Shown: in pieces, positions 42,661 to 51,194 of the stretch
How the letters are laid out: every line of letters begins with the position of its first letter
Numbering within the stretch: position 1 is the first letter of the stretch
NCBI GenBank assembly: GCA_002314775.1
Contig: DCHE01000014.1
Location: 51,808 to 115,807, forward strand
Direction of reading: 5' to 3'
DNA: 64,000 nt
DNA from: Lachnospiraceae bacterium UBA1760
Lineage (GTDB): Bacteria; Bacillota; Clostridia; Lachnospirales; Lachnospiraceae
The notes under the pieces: generated by a model
Databases searched by the model: none
Seen by the model: only the letters and a program-made list of their open reading frames with translations
What the model was told of the DNA's origin: nothing
Position numbers and translations under genes: made by a program

Positions 42661-44152
42661 AAAGAAAAAAATGAAAGAAAAGAAATTTAATAAGTGGAAG
42701 ATGCTTTGCTCCTTTATTATCATTGGAATATTTTTAGGAGTGAATATTATAATAAGTTTAGTTACGGATAATACGCTAAAGAGTGTATCAATCGGATTGA
42801 CAAGTGAATACAGGAATTCATCAACAGAGGGACATTCATTCAGTATCGATAATTTAGAGTGTCATATGGATCGGACAGACCTTGTAGAATTAAAATCTAT
42901 TGATATTATTGGGGAAAATGTTTTCTGGACCTTAGTACCAACAGGGCAGGGATTTGGCAATGTCTTTGTTGAAATAATAGACTGCACTACGGGTAACAAA
43001 GTAGAGTCAACGACGCTAAAGGTCAGTAAAAATGGTTTAATTACTGATATGAATACTGGCAATTTCTCAAACTTTCGTGAGAGGCAGCTTAGTATTGTTA
43101 TGCTTATGATTGCATTTACTATTATACTTTGGTGCGGGTATTTTAAGTCGTCTAGAGAACTTCATTATTCATACCAATCTATTTTCTTTATTGGACTTGG
43201 CATTTGGGTTACAATAATAACCATTCTGATTTCGGTAGGATATCTGAGAAATAGAAGTATGATAAATCTTTTTGACTCCCTGGCATTGTCCGCTGATTTT
43301 TTTATGGTGCTGACCTTCCCGGCTGTTCTTGTGTTTGCTCTTTTGTTATCAATCAGTAACGTTAGTCTGATTAGACATGAAGGACTTCGTTTTCAAAATG
43401 TTTTGGGATTATTACTTTCTGTCGCAATGGTTGGGGGATTTGTCATTCTTGTCTACCTGGAGAATATTTTTTCAAGTGGATATGAATTCTATTCTAATCT
43501 TTGGGTTACATTTACAGAAACTCTGATTAGTATTTATGTAATTTTAGAGTGTTTCCTGATTGGTGCCATCATATGCGGAACCAAAGCAGCTAGACATAAA
43601 CCGGCTTTTGATCAGGATTATATTATTATCCTGGGATGCATGATTAGAGAAGATGGAACTTTATTTCCACTAATTCGTGGACGTGTTGACAGAGCAATTC
43701 GTTTCTATCAGGATCAGCTTCGAGCTACCCAAAAGAAGGCAGTATTTGTGCCTTCAGGTGGAAAAGGAGCAAATGAACCAATTTCTGAGGCAGAAGCAAT
43801 GAAACGTTATCTCCTTGAGCAGGGGATTGAAGAGGACCAAATCCTTATGGAGGACCAGTCAAAGAATACTGCACAGAATATGCGATTTTCCCGAAAACTT
43901 ATCGGCGAAGGGAAAAAGGTTGTATTTTCAACTACTAATTTTCATGTGTTTAGAAGTGGAGTTATTGCCAGAGAGGAAGAATTTGATGCCGAGGGAATAG
44001 GTAGTCCCACCAAATGGTATTTTTGGCCGAACGCTTATATTCGCGAAGTGATTGGAATGATTTCCTACAAATGGCGAACTTTGATTGTTATACTGGTTCT
44101 AACAATGATTTTTCTGGCAATAGCGCATTTTGGTTTTGTATTGCGTTATTAA
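42653..44152 (+). CDS. YdcF/ElyC/SanA-family membrane protein
   Basis: A 499-residue protein. A first transmembrane helix, an extracellular region of about 110 residues and about five further helices precede the C-terminal DUF218/YdcF domain (about 315-465): YIIILGCMIREDGTLFPLI, VPSGGKGANEPISEAEAMK, QILMEDQSKNTAQNMRFS and STTNFHVFRSGVIA. The family is linked to envelope polysaccharide or lipid-carrier metabolism. A last helix closes the protein. The ATG at 42653 lies inside the end of pnuC with AAGGA six bases before; the frame is open from 42629 but without a site. Coding bases from 41971 to 44152 look more T-rich than the neighbours, which could mean transfer. Confidence 0.85.
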   Translation: MYRKKKMKEKKFNKWKMLCSFIIIGIFLGVNIIISLVTDNTLKSVSIGLTSEYRNSSTEGHSFSIDNLECHMDRTDLVELKSIDIIGENVFWTLVPTGQGFGNVFVEIIDCTTGNKVESTTLKVSKNGLITDMNTGNFSNFRERQLSIVMLMIAFTIILWCGYFKSSRELHYSYQSIFFIGLGIWVTIITILISVGYLRNRSMINLFDSLALSADFFMVLTFPAVLVFALLLSISNVSLIRHEGLRFQNVLGLLLSVAMVGGFVILVYLENIFSSGYEFYSNLWVTFTETLISIYVILECFLIGAIICGTKAARHKPAFDQDYIIILGCMIREDGTLFPLIRGRVDRAIRFYQDQLRATQKKAVFVPSGGKGANEPISEAEAMKRYLLEQGIEEDQILMEDQSKNTAQNMRFSRKLIGEGKKVVFSTTNFHVFRSGVIAREEEFDAEGIGSPTKWYFWPNAYIREVIGMISYKWRTLIVILVLTMIFLAIAHFGFVLRY

Positions 44153-44211
44153 GAATCATAAAAATAAGCGCATAGTTTAGTATTAATTATGAATACTTGA
44201 AAGGGAATATT

Positions 44212-45141
44212 ATGTCAGACAAAAGCAGCACAATTGAATTACAAAAACTAAAGAAGAAGGTTTATAGGATAGTCGAAGAAAAGGGTCTGTACTCTGTCAT
44301 GAATAACACAAAGTGGCGAGAGCTTAAGGCGGGGGTTAGTGAGCTTCCCTTTGAGCCACCATTTGTGATAAAGGATGTTGACGTTGAGGAGTCGGATTAT
44401 CATAAATTCGATAAGGATTCATATTATCCAGGTGCCTGGGGACTTTACCTGGACAATTATCTGGGCGGAGATATGTATGCCACACCGTTTTTTGAAGTGG
44501 AGTGGATAAAGGTCAGACCTAGGATGCTTGAGAGACAGGGAGAGCTTATGGATGACAAGGTTATTGATGAGACCGAGGAATTTCTTGAGGTTCTGAGAAG
44601 GTATAACATTCCCTTCGAGGAGAAGGATGGAGTGTTCACTATATATGGTTATGTGAAAAGTGGATATTCATTAACTGATACGAAGGAGAAAAAGATGAAC
44701 TATAATTTCTGGGGCTGGGAGAATGCAGATGTTTCCCTTGCAAATGACGCAGCAAAGGATATTTATCCGGGAATTGATACACCTATTGATTTATACAATG
44801 CACTATCAGAAATCTGGTGTGAATATACCTGTGCGCCAAGAATGAGGACAGGCTGGAGCAAAGATAATATGACTCTTGGTCAGTGCTCAATCACTGCATT
44901 TCTGGCTCAGGATATATTTGGCGGTGAGGTTTATGGAATACTTAGGCCAGGCGGAAACTACCACTGCTACAATGTAGTAGGAGAGGTTAGGTTCGACCTG
45001 ACCAGTGAACAGTTTGGTGATGAGGTCCTTGACTATGAGGATAATCCTATACAGACAAGAGAGGTGCACTTTTCAAAGGAAGAGAAGAGGCTCAGGTATG
45101 AATATCTGAGGGAGGAGCTTTCTAAGTGGTGTAATAAGTAG
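44212..45141 (+). CDS. DUF6678-like plus YunG-like two-domain protein
   Basis: A 309-residue soluble protein. The N-terminal half contains MNNTKWRELKAGVSELPFEP and YATPFFEVEWIKVRPRM, similar to what I recall of DUF6678. The C-terminal half is YunG-like: YNALSEIWCEYTCAPR, then WSKDNMTLGQCSITAFLAQD, FGGEVYGI, NYHCYNVVGEVRFDLTSEQF. YunG-type proteins keep the C, H and D residues of a papain- or transglutaminase-like fold, but no activity is established. GAAAGGG precedes the ATG at 44212. It is the last gene before a strong bidirectional terminator. Confidence 0.6.
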   Translation: MSDKSSTIELQKLKKKVYRIVEEKGLYSVMNNTKWRELKAGVSELPFEPPFVIKDVDVEESDYHKFDKDSYYPGAWGLYLDNYLGGDMYATPFFEVEWIKVRPRMLERQGELMDDKVIDETEEFLEVLRRYNIPFEEKDGVFTIYGYVKSGYSLTDTKEKKMNYNFWGWENADVSLANDAAKDIYPGIDTPIDLYNALSEIWCEYTCAPRMRTGWSKDNMTLGQCSITAFLAQDIFGGEVYGILRPGGNYHCYNVVGEVRFDLTSEQFGDEVLDYEDNPIQTREVHFSKEEKRLRYEYLREELSKWCNK

Positions 45142-45144
45142 AAT

Positions 45145-45191
45145 AAAAAACAAAAACTCCGAGTCACTAGGACTCGGAGTTTTTGTTTTTT
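45145..45191. terminator. Bidirectional terminator with a 21-bp perfect stem
   Basis: The arms 45145-45165 and 45171-45191 (core ACTCCGAGTC/GACTCGGAGT) are perfectly complementary and flanked by A and T runs, so the hairpin serves the converging genes on both strands. The loop is ACTAG. Confidence 0.92.
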
Positions 45192-48100
45192 ATTTTAATA
45201 TTAATTTGTTCGTATCATCGTATATAAGAATTTTCTGTGACGAAAAGTCAGTAATAAAGATATCTGCTTCCAGCTCAGGACAACAGTTATATATTTTTTT
45301 ATCAAAGCCTAATACATAAATCTTTGTTTGCTTACTTCCAACCTTCGGAGGAGCAGCCTGTCTGTAGGAGTGATTTTTGTTAAGGCTTTTTTTACTAATT
45401 CCATTCAGGAATACATTGTCAAGATGGATTTCGATATCATTTGAATTGTTGTTTTCAATGCTTAGAATATAATAGCACTCATCATCAACTTCAGTCTTTG
45501 CAAGATTTCTAATAATTATATCATTTGCATCGTAAATTATGTCGCCAGCTTCAAGCTTAGTTGCCTCATTGCTTTTACTGCCAAGCACATAATACCAATC
45601 TCCCTGAGTGTAATCTTCAACAATCATTTTGTTATAATCAAATGAAACCATATATCCTAAACTATATATCTCTTCTGGTTGCATTAATGCTATGTACATA
45701 TCATCGGCTAGTATATCAAAAATATAAGATTCTCCTGCAGGAAGTGACCATATATACGCACCGGTAATCGCATTTATATTGCTTTCATTCATTGACATAT
45801 TACAAGTAAATCCATCAATTGATATTCCCGGAATTGATACTGGCATGTCTTTGTCAGAATTATTTTGTGCTATTACTATTGTATGAAATTTTAGTTCGTC
45901 TCCATCATATATATAACCAGCATGTTTAACGGTCACGTTCATTCCATCCTGATTAACAAGCTCCTTTTCGCCTATATCCTGAACATACTTAATGCTGTTA
46001 TTGTAGTGTAAATCAACATTTTCAGATATCTTAACCATAGAACGTGCTTCTGTGATATATTCTCCAGTGTTACTACTTAGTAAGCCAATCTCAAATTCTA
46101 GTTTGCTGAGTTTGCCATCTGTAAATTGCAAAAGCTTTGATGCACCTGTTCCAGTAATAGTTGTTTCACCCTTTTTTGCTGAAAGCTCTATCACTGAACC
46201 ATCTGAAATACCATTAGCTTTAATATAACTAAGTGTTCCAGAAATATCAGTATCACCATTATTTTCAATAGTTACACAATAATCCTCAACACCTGCATCT
46301 GTTGTATTTTTTGAGGTATATATCTTTATTCCATTTGAATCAAATAACAGTAATTCTTGTCCATTATTTCCAGTCACCTCAACGCATTCTTTTTCGGTTT
46401 CTTCTTCTCTTGAGACGTTAATCGGAAGAAGCTCTGATGCATATTTATCCCCTCGTGTATCAGTAACCTCAAACATAATGTAGTATTCAAATCCATCATT
46501 TGAAAGTGGAGCATTAGCAAACATTACACCATTTGAGACAGCGAATTCCTGCCATATTGATGTTCTTGTATCAGGCCATTCCTCATAAGGAAGTACTATA
46601 CCTTCAGCATTTCTGCGAAGATATTTAACTCCAGAATTATGAAATGAAATCCTTCCCCAATCATTAAGCTTATAATTTGTCTTTTTACCAGTTCTTACAT
46701 CTGTGAGATCAGGAATATTTGCATTATCAACCTCAGCAGCAACAACACTTTCAATCTCTGCATCACCAGTCTCAATATTCCTGAGTAATTTGATATACAC
46801 AGGAACAGACTCTTCATTATCAGTGTTGTTACTTGAATCCTTTCTAAGTGTTGCAAAGACAGAACACCTTTCATAGTCATCAACTGTATCATTGTATATT
46901 ATGAGTGGTATTGCTCTTTCTGACATTGCACTAAAAAATGTCGTGACATTTCCATCAAAATTTACAACTAGCTGGTTTTCTATAAGACTAACATTTGAAC
47001 TTGTATACATTGCTGTGTAAAGCTCTTCTCCATGTCGTCGTAATATATAGTAATTGCCTGAGGCATACTCTTCCTTCTGTTCGTCGGTGAGATTCATAAC
47101 ATATTTTCCCTCTGTAACAGATTCAAGATTAAGCTCCTTTGCAAACAGATAATTAACATCAGTTCCAAGCCAAATCTGCTCGTAGCTCAAGAGATAATTG
47201 TAGTATTCTCCTAACACAGACAAATTTTCATAATCATTCTTCCACGACTTTTCATAATACGCTTTGTTATAAAATGGATAGTAGATAGAAAGTCCCGTTA
47301 ACTCATTTACATTGGTTTTATTGGAAATAATCATCTCGGAAAGAGTATCCTTAATCAGTTTAGTCTCATCAGGGTATAATTCGTCCATATTATCTATAAG
47401 TCCAGATAAATCTATGAGATCATATTCTGAGCCAGTTGTATATCTTCCTATAGCTCTTGCCTGAATTCTATCTATGGCAAATTCATTGTAATGCCCTACA
47501 ACATTTTCAGATGCCGCAGCAAATAATTTATTGATCTGTTCTTCTAGTATTTTTGCCTTTGAAAGATCAATGCTAGATAGTGTGACATCACTTTTTGTAT
47601 TTTCGTTTTCTTCGAAATACTTCAGGCTGTAATCAACATAGTATTCTGGAATTTTCTCAACAAGCTCCTTTGTAGAAATCTTTCCACATTCTCCTAAAAA
47701 GCTATAGTTCCAGCCAAAAGATGGTTCAACCTCCTGTGAGGCAACCAGATAGTCCGCATAGTCGCTCATAATAATAGAAATCTCTGCTGACTGCATAAGA
47801 CAAGCATCGAATCCTACAAATGCGAGTTTATTATCTTCCTTGAAGGGAGAGCTTTCAAATGCTTCCTTCAGTTCCGGTAGGGTAAGTGCATCCTTATCAA
47901 ATACCATATCCTTTCCATATCCCATTAATGGACCATTTCCATGGTCCTACAATATTGCAATATATTTGTCAGTCTTACTATTCTCATACACATAATTGAG
48001 ATATTCAGAGAGAGTCGCTGCTTCCCCCATAGATGCTTGCTCAATTACTTTTTCTTTCACAAACGTAGTTCCATCATATTGAAAAATTGTATTTTCCTCA

Positions 48101-48429
48101 TTTGAAATCTCAATTTCCTCCGAGCGCCACTTAGGGCAACCTCCAGTGTATAGATATAGTTTCACTTTACTGTTATCTATACCTGAACCTATCATTTCCT
48201 CTATGTCTTTAGCTCCCGCACCTGAAGATGCCTCAAGATCTGAACCCATCATATACACCATTACAGTATATGTTTCTTCAGATAAGTTTTCTTCTTTTTC
48301 AGCTTCTTTGCCTTCTGTTGTTTCTTCACTTTTTTTGCCACACGCGATAAGAAACATTCCTAAGGCACATATAATTAGCATTGTTAATGATATTGTTAAT
48401 GATATTTTTATTACATATCTTTTTTTCAT
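45190..48429 (-). pseudogene. Clostripain-family (C11) secreted cysteine peptidase, interrupted by an amber codon
   Basis: Read through, the gene encodes about 1079 residues. A lipoprotein signal ends in FLIAC; a clostripain fold begins VMVYMMGSDLEASSGAGAKD. After codon 160 (KYIAIL) a TAG at 47949-47947 interrupts, and the frame continues DHGNGPLMGYGKD for 918 more codons. In the family this position is usually Trp (LILWDHGGG), so TGG to TAG is a one-base change. The catalytic His163 (DHG) and Cys210 (FDACLMQSAE) both lie beyond the stop, so the short product would be inactive. About 600 residues of beta-rich C-terminal domains follow. The rest of the frame is undamaged, so the lesion is recent, suppressed, or a sequencing error. 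Confidence 0.85.
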
Positions 48430-48467
48430 AAATGCTCCTAATATTTATATCTATAATTATTATTATA

Positions 48468-48497
48468 ATAACCGCCTACATTTCTGTACGCGGTTAT
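48468..48497 (-). terminator. Terminator after the M30-like peptidase gene
   Basis: ATAACCGC and GCGGTTAT pair perfectly, with an inner TACA/TGTA pairing around GAAA. The following bases on the minus strand are AT-rich rather than a clean T run. Confidence 0.6.
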
Positions 48498-48530
48498 ATA
48501 AGTCATTAATATGATATCTTATATCATAAT

Positions 48531-50122
48531 TTACTCTGCAACAACAGGTGCTGTTACAATATTATAGTTTTTATCAAGGCCAACATATACTAGTCCCTTA
48601 TCTGCATCGGCAGGTATCTTATATGTGCCATTTGAGGTTGCAATTATTATACGTCCACCACCTTCGATGGATGTTTCAGTGCCATATCCGTATACAAGAT
48701 ACTCCATCTTTACATCATCAATATCATCAGGTTCTCCAGCTTCCTTTGTGAGCACTCCAAGATGGAAATCAAGAGTAGCCTTGCTCATCCACTCATCGTA
48801 CTCTGAATTAAACTGTGCCTTTACAGAATCAGGATATGTAATCAAAGTATTAACTTCATTAATATAATCCTCTGATACAGAATTATAAATAGCCTCTGAC
48901 ACGGTCACTGTTGCACTATAGCTATCTCTCCAATATTTGTGAATATTAGTAAATACATCAGTTCCGCCCTTTGCAGCCAAATACTTTGAGTACAGATATA
49001 CTATTCCATACGCACCAATATATGGATCGTCTGCATTTTCAAAATTATATAATGACTGACCTACTCTAAACTGGTCACTTCCATTATAGCAATAACTTAC
49101 GTAGCCACCGTCTCTCTTAATTCCAGGGTAAACCAAATCCTCGGCATAGCCACTCATTGCTTCATTAATCCATGTATTCATATATGGAGATTTGTCATAA
49201 TAAAACGCTTCTGTTCTACAGATTTCATGCTGGTATTCATGTGCTATTGTTGCATAAACCTCTTTTTTTCCCTCGCCACTAAACAATGCTGAGTTTATAT
49301 TGATAATAGCATGATCAAGGTTAAGCTTATACTCCGCTACCTGTGCCTGAGTTACTTCTCCGGTTGCAAATATATCAAGTCCGCAGAAGAAACCACAAAG
49401 TCCTGGAGAATGCATATCATAAAATAGGATATTAACCTTTCCACCATTATCTGCAAATCTTCCTGGGCCAAATGTGCTAGTGTCCAATCCATAAATCTTT
49501 TCATCAAACTCGCTTGCACACTCAGCAGCGGCGGCTTCGGTTATACTATTGTCACAGGTCCATATATTACAATGTTCACCTACGTATACACAGGTAAATT
49601 TATTTAAAGTTCTTTCATTAAATCCACTGTAAAAATCTCGAACAGCACCAACAGTGTATGGGGTTATGAAATTATCAGCTCTGCCTGATGGATTTGCTTC
49701 AAGTCCCTCAAGTAATTTATCAAACTCCTTCTGTGAGATTGTTGAAGCAGTAAAATCTTCATCAAGCTCGCCTGCCCTGCCATCATAAGTAAGTGTCTGT
49801 CCATACAAATCCCCTGTTTTACGTAAGGAATAATCAACTTCCGCATTCTCATTATAGATAAGAGGATTATATATCATAACATATGATACATTTTCAAGGG
49901 TGTCGCCGTTTAATACAGATACACCATTAGTATTAACTGCATTTTCATTCAACTTATTATCAATTGTTGAATCTGTATCAGAGACATTTTTCTCGTCAAT
50001 ATTAGCTGAAGCTTCTTTATTAGTATCATTATTCTCCTTTTTTCCTCACCACATCCTGAAAGTGACCCTGCAATCATAGTTGAGCATATCAGTGCCACAA
50101 CGATTTTCTTTAGTTTGTGCAT
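48531..50122 (-). pseudogene. Secreted M30/hyicolysin-like zinc metallopeptidase, frameshifted
   Basis: The start at 50122-50120, behind GGGAGGAATT, opens a lipoprotein signal peptide (KKIVVALICSTMIAGSLSGC). Soon after the lipobox, a run of six A on the coding strand (50036-50041) puts the frame off by one. One more A would continue as EEKKENNDTNKEAS straight into the 473-codon frame that begins at 49952. That frame holds the zinc motif TIAHEYQHEICRT (HExxH) and NTWINEAMSGYAEDL, whose Glu is likely the third ligand, as in peptidase family M30. The shift is in the linker between the lipobox and the catalytic domain. It may be phase variation, decay or a sequencing slip. Confidence 0.75.
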
Positions 50123-50350
50123 AATTAATTCCTCCCTAGTATGTATCGCCCCTCCTTTGCAGAAGGTGGCATAAATCATCGTTAATAATAGCACATATTT
50201 ATTCATTTGTTAACATTTAATCAAATAATTATATAATTTATATCACATTTTATTTGTTTATCAATTGATTTTTTCTATAATTAGAAATATAATTAGCATG
50301 GTATTGCACCATAAATATAAGTGTTCATTACTAAAAGCAGGAGGATTAAT

Positions 50351-51097
50351 ATGAGTAAAATACAACCAAATGAACAGTATAAAGATTTATATGATAAGAT
50401 AACATTTAATGCACAGAAAAGAAACAGTGAAAGAGCTAGAAAGGCCTTAATAAAACTATTGATTTGGGCTTTGATTTTTGTTGCCATTTTAATTTTATCT
50501 AAAGTAGTTCCAAAAGATATAGCAAGCGATTATCTCCTTATTTTCATGTTAGTATTCTTTGCTGCATTTATTGGAGTTTCAGTAGTTTTAGCCCAATTCG
50601 CTTTGGTTGATAGTTTTGATAGAAGAAGAAAAATACCAACACGAAGTTTTAATATGTTATGTGAAGAGGGACTCGGTGATAAAATGGCTGAACAGTACGA
50701 TTCAAGCATTGTACTTCCTATAAAATATAAAGGTACCGATTCTCGTCCAACAAAAGAAGAAAAAAAGCAAGGAATAGTACTTAACGATAAGGATTATTAT
50801 TGGCGTTTTAGCGAGGATTTTATCTATGTATCTGGTTATGGTGTCTTTTCGTATGATATTATAAAGTGGCTTTACCAGAAGAATGTTACTACGCGTTATA
50901 ATGTAACTGAATTTCATGAATCTTTTATAGAGATGATACCTCATAAAAACAAAATAGGACTTTCAAAATTAGAATTGAGTTTTAAGGGTGGTAAGGAGGA
51001 TCTTCTTCAATTTGCAGCTCTTGCAAAAAAGAAAAATCCTGACCTTATCCTTGGTTATTCTGACGATGCAAAAAAGGATGCTAAAAAAACAAAATAA
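50351..51097 (+). CDS. Membrane protein of unknown function
   Basis: A 248-residue protein. A basic amphipathic N terminus precedes two transmembrane helices (about 37-58 and 63-87). A long cytoplasmic region of about 150 residues includes DKDYYWRFSEDFIYVSGYG and LELSFKGGKEDLLQFAALA, a beta-rich stretch reminiscent of a PH-like fold but not assigned. The tail is Lys-rich (DDAKKDAKKTK). GCAGGAGG lies before the ATG at 50351. It is divergent from the two peptidase genes and ends at a terminator. Confidence 0.6.
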   Translation: MSKIQPNEQYKDLYDKITFNAQKRNSERARKALIKLLIWALIFVAILILSKVVPKDIASDYLLIFMLVFFAAFIGVSVVLAQFALVDSFDRRRKIPTRSFNMLCEEGLGDKMAEQYDSSIVLPIKYKGTDSRPTKEEKKQGIVLNDKDYYWRFSEDFIYVSGYGVFSYDIIKWLYQKNVTTRYNVTEFHESFIEMIPHKNKIGLSKLELSFKGGKEDLLQFAALAKKKNPDLILGYSDDAKKDAKKTK

Positions 51098-51117
51098 TAA
51101 TAAAAGTGGCTGCAAAG

Positions 51118-51150
51118 AAATCGCCGTAGACGTGGAGTCTACGGCGATTT
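51118..51150. terminator. Bidirectional terminator
   Basis: AAATCGCCGTAGAC and GTCTACGGCGATTT pair perfectly over 14 bp with a five-base loop. The outer stem is the same as in the terminator at 6543-6577. It serves the converging membrane-protein and GH74 genes. Confidence 0.85.
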
Positions 51151-51194
51151 CCTGTTATATAAAATAATTGCAAAAGCTCAAGTGAGCCTTTAAG

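Noticed and set aside
41971..44152. Mobile island carrying pnuC and the YdcF gene
   Set aside because: The bases look more T-rich, but there are no integrase, tRNA, flanking repeats or insertion-sequence remnants, so transfer is only noted in the gene entry.
47947..47949. TAG as a pyrrolysine codon
   Set aside because: The family normally has Trp at this place and nothing in the window suggests pyrrolysine synthesis; a nonsense change is simpler.
49949..50206. Separate small lipoprotein gene with a C-terminal basic tail
   Set aside because: Its signal peptide continues, with one extra base, into the M30-like peptidase frame, so it is the front end of that broken gene.
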